NCBI GenBank assembly: GCA_021234155.1
Contig: JAJEKV010000020.1
Location: forward strand, 18,157,018-18,221,017
Length of the DNA: 64,000 nucleotides
Direction of reading: 5' to 3'
From: Isoetes taiwanensis
Lineage: Eukaryota > Streptophyta > Lycopodiopsida > Isoetales > Isoetaceae
The translations under genes and the position numbers were made by a program. Shown one piece after another: positions 36,171-46,583 of this stretch. The notes beneath the pieces were generated by a model, which was given only the letters and a program-made list of their open reading frames with translations, was not told where the DNA came from and ran no database searches. How positions within the stretch are numbered: position 1 is the stretch's first letter; the number at the start of each line of letters is the position of its first letter.

Positions 36171-37674
36171 TTAGCATTGCTCATTCCAATCTATCAGGAT
36201 ATGTTTGCTTTCACTTTTGGAAAATTTTCCAACCTTTGTGAGGTTATAAATTGGGCTCATAGTATGGGAAAAATGAGGGATATACATTCTCAAGAAGCTG
36301 GTCATCCCCATGAAACTTTTAACCTGCTTGAGGGTTTTTGGAGGTGCTAATTTCTTTAAAGCTTCAACCTTACTTTCAGATATTTGAATTCCTGCTGTAG
36401 ACACTACATGTCCAAGCAATTCTCCTTTTGAGGACAAGAAAACACATTTTTTAGGATTCAAACTCACTCCTCCTTTCCTACACAAGGCAAACAACACGGT
36501 CAGCGTATCAAAATGTTTTTCAATAGAAGTTCCTAAGCAAAGATCATCCAAGAATACACGAAAAATATTAGCAGGCATTTCTCCAAAAAATGTATCCATG
36601 GCTCTTTGGAATGTTGCAGATGCATTCATTAATCCAAATGGCATTCTCTTCATGGCAAATGTACCCCAAGGTGTGATAAATGAAGTTTTTGGCTGATCAC
36701 TTTCCTTGATGCTTATCTGATTAAAACCTGAAAAGCCATCTAGGAATGAGTAGATCTCTTTCCCTGCTACAGCATGCAAAACTTCTTCCAGAAATGGCAA
36801 TGGATAACAATCTTTGATAGTGGCTTTGTTCAGATCTCTGTAATCTATGCAAATTCTAGTGGTCTTGTTTTTCTTTTCAACAGGAACAATGCAAGATAGC
36901 CACTCAGGATTTACAATTTCTGCAATCACACCTCCATCTTTCATTTTGTATAACTCTTCCTTAATTAAACCTAACAGAGAAGCATTAATTCTTCTTAACT
37001 TTTGCACCACAGGTTTCATACCTTCCTTGATCTTGATTTCAAACTCACAAATGCTCTTGTCAACTCCAACCAATTCATCATAATCCCAAGCAAAAATATC
37101 TTTCCAATCATCAAAGAATTTAGTAACAAAGGCATTATCCTCCTCTTTAAACAAATCCCCAACATACAACACTCTATCCATACCTTTTTTATTGACTTTA
37201 ATTTCCTTTACCTGTTTATCTTCACTTGCATTGATTACCAGGATAGGGTATAACTGTTGCAGATCTTTTTTCTCGAGCTCTTCTTCTTGTATTGCTCCCT
37301 CAGCCAAGTGTTCGAGAAGTACACTCTTGCATAGAGAATCTGCCTCACAATTTTGCTCCCTTGGCACATGACAAAGGTCCCAGGTTTTAAAATTCTTCAG
37401 TTCCAGCATAGCTTGATCTATGAGCTGAACCATGTCTCCACTTTTAGCTTGATATTCTCCTGGTATTTGTCTGCAAACAAGCTGAGAGTCTCCAAAGATG
37501 ATTATTTCACTAATGCTTAAATTTCTTGCCTCTTGAAGACATGCAATTAATGCCTTGTATTCTGCCATATTAGAAGTGATATTTGGATAGATTCTTCCTA
37601 CCTTAGCCAGCAATCTATGGGAAGCATCCTTGAGAATAGCAGCAGAAGAAGCCACATTAAGCCTTCTGGAGACA
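36171..37674 (-). pseudogene. Element A archaeal-type RNase H and RT
   Basis: Starts in mid-RNase H at the CACTA insertion: NMAEYKALIACLQEA, FGDSQLVCRQIPGEY, HVPREQNCEADSL. RT motifs follow: WLSCIVPVEKKNKTTRICID, FLDGFSGFNQIS, MPFGLMNASATFQRAMD, and FLDDLCLG with the catalytic Asp pair. It ends at an in-frame TAA where G2 reads on without a stop, so a single base change ended the frame. Confidence 0.9.
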
Positions 37675-37694
37675 CACTACAAGAGAATGCCTGT

Positions 37695-38075
37695 TTTGCG
37701 TCAGAAAATGCGTCAGAAATTCTTATGGGTTTTTCCTGTGAGGCTCTGACGAATTTTCTGACGAAAAAACTGACGCAAAAACTGACGAAAATTTCTGACG
37801 AACAATGTGACGAAAAATCTGACGCATAAATTGACTGACGAAAAGTCTGACGAATAATCTGACACAAAATTTGACGAATAATCTGACGAAAAATATGACG
37901 CAAAATCTGACGAAAAATTTGACGAATGTTTCTGACGATTAACCTGACGCAAAGTCTGACGAATAATATGACGAAAAGTCCTGACGATTAATCTGACGAT
38001 AATTCTGACGAATGTATGACGAATTTTCTGACGATTTTTTCGTCAGTATATTCATCAGAATATTCGTCAATATAT
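37695..38075. repeat. CACTA left subterminal repeats
   Basis: About thirty copies of a short unit, consensus (t)ctgacgaaaa(a/t), spaced about 10 to 16 bp. The array ends near a palindromic cgtcag/tcgtca stretch. These probably bind the transposase; that is family knowledge. Confidence 0.8.
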
Positions 38076-38786
38076 CTAACATGGCATTTTTTAGCTTTAG
38101 GTCGGCATTATAGGTTTCCATACTTATTTCTATGAGTTGCATGACTTCATACATACCAAAGGAATAAGAAATGCTCATATGCATGTAGATATGAAACATT
38201 TTACAATCTATGTCAAACATATCAAATAGTTAGACGAGGTAAATTGTACAATGTTATCTTGCCTTTGGAAAGGAGACTTAATTAAGGAAAAGTCATTTCA
38301 TGTTTATCGATCTTTAATTAAGGGCTTGCAAGTTGAATTGGATGATTTCTTGAAAGGTTGATGAGTTTGTAGGCTATCATCTTGTGTATCAATTTTTGTC
38401 AACATTTCTCTATTATCTTGCAACTAAGTATCAACAAGAAACTGTAAACAATTTAAGGCTGAACAGATGACACCGTTGAGCAAGGGGGTCAAGTGTTTTA
38501 GATGAGATCAAATTGTGGACCTTTGTGTTAATGGAAACGACCGTGGGGAGTAGTAGAGTGGATATTTGCATGACAATGATGCTGGACAGCAGCAAGTGCA
38601 TGGCACAACAGGTGCAACACAAGGAGCACTATGCAATAAAAATAATGTTAAGTAGGCACCATGGCATTTGGGTTAACGTTGGTCTCTACAACAGCAATGG
38701 TGGACTTCTAAGAAAGGTTGAGCATATCAGATGGTCTAGGATTATGATGGTCTGTGAAGTTGAAAGTCTCTGCCCCATGAGCCTAT

Positions 38787-39108
38787 GGGTGAAAGCATGC
38801 TAGGGTGTACCATCTAAATTTCTTTTTAGGGAGTGCAAAACTACCCAAAAAAGTACCCAACACTAGGTACTGTGAACTTGCATAAATGTCTCAATAAACA
38901 ATAAGTTTGAGAGTTGATTCATTAATTTTAGTCTCTAACAGTATTGTTATCCTCTAATACTATAGATTGACATGTTATTGACCTTCAATTCAAAAGTTTT
39001 GAATTGATTTTAATGGGAAGAAAAAACGGAAAGTACCAGTTTTAAAAGTACCCAGTGAAGGTACTTTTGAGGGTTCCAAAAGTGGTACACCGTATCATGC
39101 TTTTACCC
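38787..39108. mobile_element. MITE nested in the CACTA element
   Basis: Imperfect TIRs of about 28 bp: GGGTGAAAGCATG...GGTGTACCA at the left, and on the other strand GGGTAAAAGCATG...GGTGTACCAC. Target duplication is ctat (38783-38786 and 39109-39112), or tat if one more base belongs to the TIR. Inner copies of aagtaccc/gggtactt are also inverted. No coding capacity. The superfamily is uncertain. Confidence 0.7.
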
Positions 39109-41769
39109 CTATAGCAATGCTGACAAACAATGGCTGACGGTATGAAATAGTGACAATGGAGTATCCATTTGTTAAGGGAACACATATCATGTTAAATTAA
39201 AGTAGCCAAGCTTAATATATTAGAATAAACCATGAAAATCCAGTGGACCCAAATAGTTATGAAAAAAATAGAGCAAGTGTATTTTTTTCTTTAGCATGTT
39301 TCAACGATGTGTCCATGATAATCAGATGCTGCAATCATGATTTGAAGTTGGGGCGATTGCCCTGTGACATTTTGGTTCTTGCTTCCAAACGAGCCCTAAA
39401 ACCGAGACGGCGCAAATGCAGAATACCTAGGCAAATCAAACAGGAGGGATGGAATATCCGGACAAATCATCCAGCGGGATGGCTATCTGATAGCAATGAG
39501 CCGGAAATGGCTAGTTTGGAAAGAAATAGGTCAGTGCATATCTTGTTACTGCATTTTACCTTTAATATGTACTAGGAATAGCGTTAGCCAATTCTACTGG
39601 CTTTATCCAAATCGTATTTCATAAAAATGTGATTGCATCAGACTAAGCTAAGCACTATTTGGCTCAGGCGCCCTCCTTTGGCCGCCGTAATGACGAAGCA
39701 CAAGCTCACTAGATTGGCACTTCCGGATCTTATCAAGCAGGCAGGGATTGATCTTGCTGCCATATGCAGGAGCAAAGGGGAAAGCGCCTGACCTAGTAAA
39801 CGGTTTGCTTATGGATATTGTGGAGAAATATAACCTAGTATCCACCGGAAAGGGTTGCTAGAAAGGAAGAAGGGATTATCAAATTCATCTCCAAAAGTAC
39901 TTGATGGGGGAGGCAAGAACACACAAGGATCGATATACAAAGTGTGGTAGACTCTCTAGCAGAGTAGCGAGGACGTTTTGTCGGATGGAGAAGATTGGAG
40001 GAGGACAATGAGGAGCTGCTACTTAACCGGGTTCTTTTGAGTATATAGTGTTAAAATCTTGCGAAGAATGGAAGCTTGAGTAATTCCTTAAAAATTGAGT
40101 AGGCTCTGTGTTCCTCTCTGTTATAACTTTGCAAGTTATTAAGGTATTCGTTTTTACATGTAGCGAGACCCTTGTATTTAATGGGCTGTCAGGTGTATTT
40201 AATGGTGTTTAATTCCCAAGTATTTAATGGTTGTTTTACCATCTTTTATTCTGCATTAATGTTACGCATGCCTGATTATTCCTCAAGTTTTTCAAGAGAC
40301 TTTTCCTTTAATTTGTATAGTGTTAATAAAACCAAGCGGACCAGATGAATGCAAACCGAGCAAAACCGAAGCGGTACTTTTAGACCCGGTTCCTTGCAAA
40401 TTGTCGATACTTGGTGAGCGAATATCAGGTTAGCAAATACCATTTGGTAATATGTTCTAAGATACATGGAAATAAATGATTATACAAGTTTTATAGTTTA
40501 TGTGTTGCATAAATTTCTCAAATAGGCAGAAATATGTATTTGCGTTTGCCATTTAACCTTGTTCAATTCTCGGAATTTTGAGCATAAGAAATTATGGTCG
40601 TAATTTTTGCGATGACACTTAATTAAATTCATTCTACCTAATTCGTTTTTGTGCCCTTGCTCGATGAAGTTAACTTGGCTTACGACTTTACATCCCGGCT
40701 TTACATTAGGACGAAACTTTGTTTTGCTACTGAGTGTGATCTCAAAGCGCCAATGGCGAATCTTTGGAAAATCATCTACTGAATTTTGAAATGCTGATGT
40801 GCAATTAGAGGACATGACGGACGAGTTTTCTAACGTCTGATTCACTCGTTTATATATTTTACATTGATTGGTACGGTTTACAAATAGGTGATGCACAAAC
40901 TTAACTTGTGCCCCATTATTTTTTAGATATATGCCTATGCCTCCATAGCAAAAGTGCATCTAGAAACTTTACTTTCATGCATTTGTATGCCGGATTCTCC
41001 ATAGAAAAGAATGTATTTTCTTCTTTTAAGACATTGTCTAAGGTAATTAAACTTAGATAAAGTCTGCAGTACTTTTAAGTTGTTTGAGATCTTGCTTGCA
41101 GCTCAACACTTGCATAAAATTAGAGAAGGTATATGTAAGTGTTGAATCAATAAGTTCTTGCTCGTAGCTTCTTGGCTTTCAATTTGTGTTATTTTGATAA
41201 TTGTGAATGAAAAGAATAGATTGGAATCTATGAATTTAATTTTTTGAGAAATATTGTAGGATTACAAAAGTCTAGAGAACCTTCTTCTCTATACATGATG
41301 CTGCAAAGGTTCTTTATACATGATGCTGCGTATAATATGGATGGTCAACTCAAAATGAAAAGGTATATTTCAATATTTTCTATCTCCCAAGTTTTTATTC
41401 TTGTCTAGTTTTTATTCTAATGATAGCTTGACTGTTTAGGACACCGTAAGGGAGTTATGAAAAACTATTTCTTGAAGACTGCAGTTGAAGCATTCTTTGA
41501 AGACTTTGGATTTCTTCTTTTTCATCTTCTTTGAAGTTTGGTGGAGCCCATTGTCTCAAGATCTTTGTTCGTATTGTAAAGATTATCTATTCTTGACATG
41601 TAACTATGATTTGATTTAAATACAAAAATTTGTCTTTTATATACACTCTTATCTCTTTATAAATTTGTACCCCATTAAATTCAAGCACTATTAACGAATA
41701 AAACAATAGCCTTGCATAATGACGAATAAAATACTAATGAAGCATATGATAGATATTATATTGTGACAC
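39109..41769. other. CACTA internal region, no recognised gene
   Basis: Contains a 153-codon minus-strand open frame (40498-40959) and a 110-codon plus-strand frame (39243-39575), neither with a domain I recognise. Captured gene fragments are possible. 41100-41760 is AT-rich and featureless. Confidence 0.4.
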
Positions 41770-42110
41770 AAATCGAACAAAAAATTTGATGTAAATTCTG
41801 ACGAAAATTTTGACGATCTTGTGATTTAATTTTTGTGACGAAAAAATATGACGAAAACGTGATGTTAAACTTAAACGAAAAAAATGATGAAAAAAAATTG
41901 ACGCTAAATCGACGAAAAAATATGACGAAAATGCATTTGAACATTTCGACGCTTAGATTTGGCGATTTTGCGTCGGAAAATCCGGACGAAAAGTCGGTAT
42001 AAAATCTGACATAAAATCGGCGATTTTTTTCGTCCGGAATATCGTCGACCATATGAGTCTGGGCAATTCTCTATCTGTGAAGGGTTTCTGACGATTTTTC
42101 TGACGCAAAA
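41770..42110. repeat. CACTA right subterminal repeats
   Basis: Further copies of tgacgaaaa/tgacg units, less dense than at the left end, running up to the right TIR. Confidence 0.75.
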
Positions 42111-42129
42111 CAGGTTTTCTCTTATAGTG

Positions 42130-44144
42130 ACACCACCATCAAACCACAAATATGCAAAATTACCTGGTTTAAATGAAGCTAATTCCTTAGGAATCTTCAT
42201 GCTAGACTCCAACTCCACAGCATTCAACTCAAATTCCCCACATGGATTTGACAGCAGCATTTCTTCTTCAATGAAATTCATGCTTTCAAACTCTCCTAAT
42301 TTATTGCACAATGTTACCTTCTTTTTACCAGTTGAGATTGTACACTCCCCTTTTGACCATATAGGTCTGGCATCAACTGTAGAAAGCCACTTCCTCCCCA
42401 AGAGCAAGTCATATATGTCTGACTTGTCTTCTATTCCTTCAAAAGCAACCACAACAAAATTAGTTGCAACCATTATTCCTTCAACATCAATAGGTACATT
42501 GCTGACTATTCCAACAGGGTTGATTTTTATGTTTGAGAAGGATTTCAAGATCATTGGAGCCTTCTTGTCTATTTCAAGACCACATAGCCTCATAACATGA
42601 TGAGGCATTACATTCAAGGGTGATCCTCCATCTAGCAGAACCTTAGTTAAGATCTTCTTCCCCATTTTGGCAACACAGGTGAAAGCCCCAGGATCATAAC
42701 CATCCTGGGTAAGCATGTGCTCCTCAATATGGTTTGTTAGAGCAAACTCGTCTTCTTTGGTCAGATTGAGAACTTTTTTCCTATAAGATGGAGCTATCTT
42801 GAGCAACGTCAGCAAGTCAACACAGATCTTTGAATTCTTTAACAAATACTCAAAATCCTCACAATCCTTTTCTTTCTTGACAAACTTTTGAGCAGGAGGA
42901 GGAGGCACAGCCACTGCTTGATCATCATCCTTATGTTTCAAGATGTCAGCTTCCTCATGAGTTGATTCTCTCTCTTTGGCATTATTCATTCTTCTGGTGT
43001 GGACAGCCATTATCTCTTCTTGTTCCTCAATTTCCTGCACAAATCTTATAGATGCATTTGGCTCATTAACTTTAGATTTTTCTTCTCTGGCAAAATACTC
43101 TTTACCACTGCATCTATCCTCATAATGTCCTACAGCTTTACAAAATGCACACACATGGCATTCTTTACCAAAATGTCCTCTTTTTCCACACTTTGTGCAT
43201 GGTCTATACCAGCAACAGTCAGAAGAGTGAGTGTCTCTAAAGCAATGCACACATGGAGGGTAAGTTTTCTTTTCAAATTTTGAGCTTTTCAGCTCCTGGA
43301 GTTGCTTGGTTACCTCAACCAGTGCCTCAGATACTTTGGTGATCTCTGCTCTTACATCTGCTGCAGGAGCCTCAGCATCTTCCATTTTTACCTTTTTCTT
43401 CTCTTTTTGGACAGCATAAACAGGTACAGGTGCTGGTCCCATATATTCTTGTTCATAATCTGGAAAAAAGGGATCATTTGGTGAGTGCACATCATCTGGT
43501 AAGTAAGAGATCATGTCTGCAATTTCAGTAGCCTTGGTGAAGGCTTTGTGTATTGTGTTAAATCCCTCTTGTTTTTGGATCTTCAATAGCTTTCTATGTA
43601 TTCTTGGCCTGCTGCTTAATCCCCTGATAAAAGAAGCCACTAGATGCAAGGTATGGTTAGGAACATGATTAATTTGGCATTTGACAAGATATAGATTGAA
43701 CCTTTCCACATATTGGTGCACACTTTCACCATGCTTAATGCGAAAAGTTTGCAGCTCAAAAATTAAATCTTGAGGGTCCAAGACTTTACCAAAACGTGCC
43801 AAAAACTTTTTAACCAGTTCTTCCCAAGAATTGGCGCCTAAACTTATGACATATTCTAACCAAGCCCTGACTTCATCATTTTTGAAACATTTCTTAAACT
43901 CAGAGAACTTACAGCCTTTTTTGTAACCATATTCTTGATAGTACTCTTCGAAAGTCTTGAGGAAGTTGTTGGCATTCATGCTTGGATCAAAAGTAGGGAC
44001 TGGAATAGGCATGTTTAGCTCAAAGTATTGACAGGGCATACCTGCATTTGCTTGTATAGTGACAGTAGGTGTTTGAGCAGCAGCTTCATGATTATCTTGT
44101 GCTTCAGCAGGCTCAGATGCCTCATTAGTTCTTCTGGGTGCCAT
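42130..44144 (-). CDS. Element A gag and protease
   Basis: The open frame starts MAPRRTNEASEPAEAQ about 40 bp after the LTR. Gag body: NNFLKTFEEYYQEYGYKKG and WEELVKKFLARFGKVLDPQD. It is followed by a cluster of CCHC-like fingers (CVHCFRDTHSSDC, CTKCGKRGHFGKEC, CAFCKAVGHYEDRC). The protease has VLLDGGSPLNVM and YDLLLGRKWLSTVDARPIW. The frame enters the archaeal RNase H (WFDGGV) and is interrupted by CACTA at 42129. Removing CACTA plus one target copy restores the frame into 37674. Confidence 0.9.
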
Positions 44145-44165
44145 GAGTTCAAATTCCAGGAAAAT

Positions 44166-44184
44166 GATCTCGGTAGAACCTCCA
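44166..44184 (-). promoter_or_regulatory. Primer-binding site of element A
   Basis: TGGAGGTTCTACCGAGATC on the minus strand, three bases inside the LTR end. It is complementary to a tRNA ending ...CGGTAGAACCTCCA. From memory of plant tRNA-Gln 3' ends this fits tRNA-Gln with one or two differences. The tRNA assignment is inference. Confidence 0.75.
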
Positions 44185-44187
44185 AAA

Positions 44188-44797
44188 TGTTGAAGGTATT
44201 CCTGGCAAAACCTTCAACCTCAGTGGTTTAGAACCTCCAGGTTGCTTGAGGCAACCACTCTGGGTGCAAAGATTCCAGAAAAAATGCTCAAAAATTCACT
44301 GGGAATATGTTTCCCTGAAGGCCAAAAAGTCTGCTTCACAAAAAGGTCTGCAGTATGCACACTATTCAAGTTTTAGACATGTTTTTTGCTCCCTGAGATG
44401 CTCAACACTTCTGGCTGACAGACTGCAAAAAACCAGACAGGTCTTATAGGATTAGATAGGCTAAATTTTTGTTCCTGACCCAGTCAATTTTGGGTCAATA
44501 TCCCTGGCAGAGAGCTTGAATTTGGAACTCGATGCTGACAAAGAGTTTTCTGGACTTGCAAACTGTACTCTTCTTAGATTTAGCTGCACAACAAGGGCCA
44601 AGACTTCTTTTTGCAAAAGGGATCCTAAATTTTTCTTTTTGATGATTTCTTGCTATGGTCTGTAAGGTGTGAACAATTCTGAAAGAGGACGCTTTTTTAA
44701 TGAAGGAATGCACGTGTATCTAATGTTGCCTTGTTCAAGATATCTTGTTTGGCAAGACTAACGCTCAAATGATTGTTTTTTTATGCTCAAGTGCCCG
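44188..44797 (-). repeat. Element A 5' LTR, truncated
   Basis: Ends (minus strand) with the terminal hairpin of arms GTTGAAGG/CCTTCAAC, an internal PBS-like TAGAACCTCCA at 44229-44239, and a hairpin at 44240-44256 (arms GGTTGC/GCAACC). Sequence matches 28017-28608 throughout, then gives way to element B at 44798. No U3 start is visible. Confidence 0.8.
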
Positions 44798-45258
44798 AAG
44801 TCGCTGGAGAGCGTCGAAATTGCATTGCAATGCACTCTAGTTGTCAGAGGATGCCTTGAAAGCGCATCTGTTACCATATTGAGCATCCCCGGCTTATAGA
44901 CTATATCAAAGTCATACTCTTCGAGGAACTCCATCCACCTTCACTGCCTCAGGTTAAGGTGTGGTTGCGTGAATACATATTGGAGGCTCTGATGATCTGT
45001 GTCCAACTGGAACTTCCTTCCCAAGAGGTAGTGCCTCCAAATTCTTAGTGCCCTGACAACTGCAAGCAACTCCTGATCATGAGTCGGGTAGCGCGTTTCG
45101 GCGTCGTTCATCTTCCTGGAATCATACGCTACTACTCGCTCTTCCTGCATGAGCATTGCACCTGTGGCTATCTTACTTGCATCTATCGCCACAAGCTTGT
45201 CTTTCTCTGGGTCTGGCAGGGTCAAGACGGGGGCGGTTGTCAAAGCTTCCTTCAACAA
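44798..45258 (-). pseudogene. Element B RNase H, truncated
   Basis: VAIDASKIATGAMLMQEE (first Asp), DQELLAVVRALRIWRHYL (Glu) and LDTDHQSLQYVF (third Asp) show a normal catalytic RNase H, unlike elements A and G2. After a frame break near 44945 a segment like FLEEYDFDIVYKPGMLNMV precedes the junction with A at 44797. Confidence 0.85.
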
Positions 45259-45270
45259 TTCAAATCCTGC

Positions 45271-45960
45271 TTAGGCTTTCTTGTGCCAATGATCCGCCCA
45301 ATCCTTCACTTTTTTTGCCCTCGTCAAATCTGTTAGCGGGGCCGCTATCTTTGCAAAGTTCTTCACAAACTTCCTGTAGTACCCTGCTAGGCCAAGAAAA
45401 CTTCTGACCTCATGGACATTCTTCGGTGCCGGCCACTGAATCACTGCTTCAATCTTGGCAGGATCCGTCGAGATTCCTTCTGCTGAGATCACATGCCCCA
45501 GGTATTCCACCTTCTCCGTTGCGAAGTGGCACTTCGACAACTTGGCGTACAACTGGTGCCTCTCAAACACTCTCCTTAGGTGTTGTACGTATTCCTCCAG
45601 GGATCTGCTATACACCAGAATATCATCAAAGAATACTATCACAAAGGTATCCAAGAACTCCCTAAAGATGTCGTTCATGAGCCTCATGAATGTTGCTGTG
45701 GTGTTCGATAAGCCGAAAGGCATTACCGTGAATTCATAGTGCCCATACCGCGTTCTGAAGGCAGTTTTATGGATGTCTTCTTCCTTTATCCTGATCTGAT
45801 GATAGCCTGACCTTAGGTCAATTTTGGAGAAGACTTTTGTCCCTTGGAGCTGATCCATTAAGTCATCCGATCTGGGGAGCGCATACTTGTTCTTGATGGT
45901 GTGCTTGTTCAATTGCCTGTAATCTATGCACATCCTCAAGCTGCCATCCTTCTTCTTCAC
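45271..45960 (-). pseudogene. Element B reverse transcriptase
   Basis: [54 protein letters not shown], and the catalytic [10 protein letters not shown]. The thumb follows ([33 protein letters not shown]). It is separated from protease and RNase H by frameshifts near 46030 and 45265. Confidence 0.92.
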
Positions 45961-46063
45961 AAAAATAATGGGTGCCCCAAATGGTGAGATGCTAGGTCTA
46001 ATGAAGCCTATAGGTCGAGTAACTCCTGCAATTGCTTCTTCAATTCGGTCAGCTCTTGTGTCG

Positions 46064-46583
46064 TCATCCTGTACGGACCTTGCTCGTCGGCTTCGTACCT
46101 GGTTCGAGTGCTATCTCACACTCGACTCCCCTGTAAGGAGGAAGCTGCTTGATCTCATCTGGGAAGAGATCGTGGAACTCCGTGATCAACTTAGCTATCT
46201 GCTTGGGCAACTTGTTGAGCACCTTATCTTCCTTGTTTTCTTCTGATTCGGGCTCTTCAATCTCAAGCTTGAAGATATATGCTACCTGGGCGCTCTTTAT
46301 GCACTTGAGCAGCCGTTTACTAGACATACCCTGCATGATGGGAACAACTTCTTTACTTGTGATCTCAATGATCTTGCCGTTGGGCGCTGTGAGGGTCACC
46401 TTCCGCTTTCCACAATCAATGATGGCCCCTGCTGGTCCAAGATACTCCATTCCTATGATCAAGTCATACTTCCCGATACCCATTAATGTTTCAACTTCAA
46501 CATCTCAACCATTCTTGAGGATGCAAAGTTGTGGCTACTTCCCGAATCTATCAGGACTATGAAAGACTTGGTCTTGGCCTTCC
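46064..46583 (-). pseudogene. Element B protease
   Basis: The active site LIDSGSSHNFA is encoded near 46560-46525, in a different frame from the downstream YDLIIGMEYLGPAGAIIDCG part (from 46483). The linker to RT ([19 protein letters not shown]) is typical of gypsy pol. A frameshift near 46500 breaks it. Confidence 0.85.

Larger units (their letters stand above)
37675..42129. mobile_element. CACTA (En/Spm-type) transposon, non-autonomous
   Basis: Ends read CACTACAAGAGAA and, inverted, CACTATAAGAGAA. A TIR of about 30 bp runs to tgttttgcgtcag on both sides. The 3-bp duplication is aca (37672-37674 and 42130-42132). Dense copies of tctgacgaa/tgacgaaaa fill the subterminal regions (about 37695-38075 and 41770-42110), as usual for transposase-binding arrays. 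I see no TNP2-type transposase in its 4455 bp. It sits in gypsy element A and contains a MITE. Confidence 0.9.
34173..44797 (-). mobile_element. Gypsy element A (Tat-like), split by a CACTA transposon
   Basis: A minus-strand element with order 5' LTR end (44188-44797), PBS (44166-44184), gag-protease (from 44144), archaeal RNase H, RT, degenerate RNase H, integrase (to 34173) and purine tract (about 34179-34197). Without the CACTA insertion the gag-pol frame is continuous, with a single stop codon at 36171-36173. The 5' LTR ends abruptly at 44797 against element B. The extent of the 3' LTR is unclear. Confidence 0.85.

Noticed and set aside
42127-42600. A 157-codon plus-strand frame
   Set aside because: It is antisense to the element A protease.
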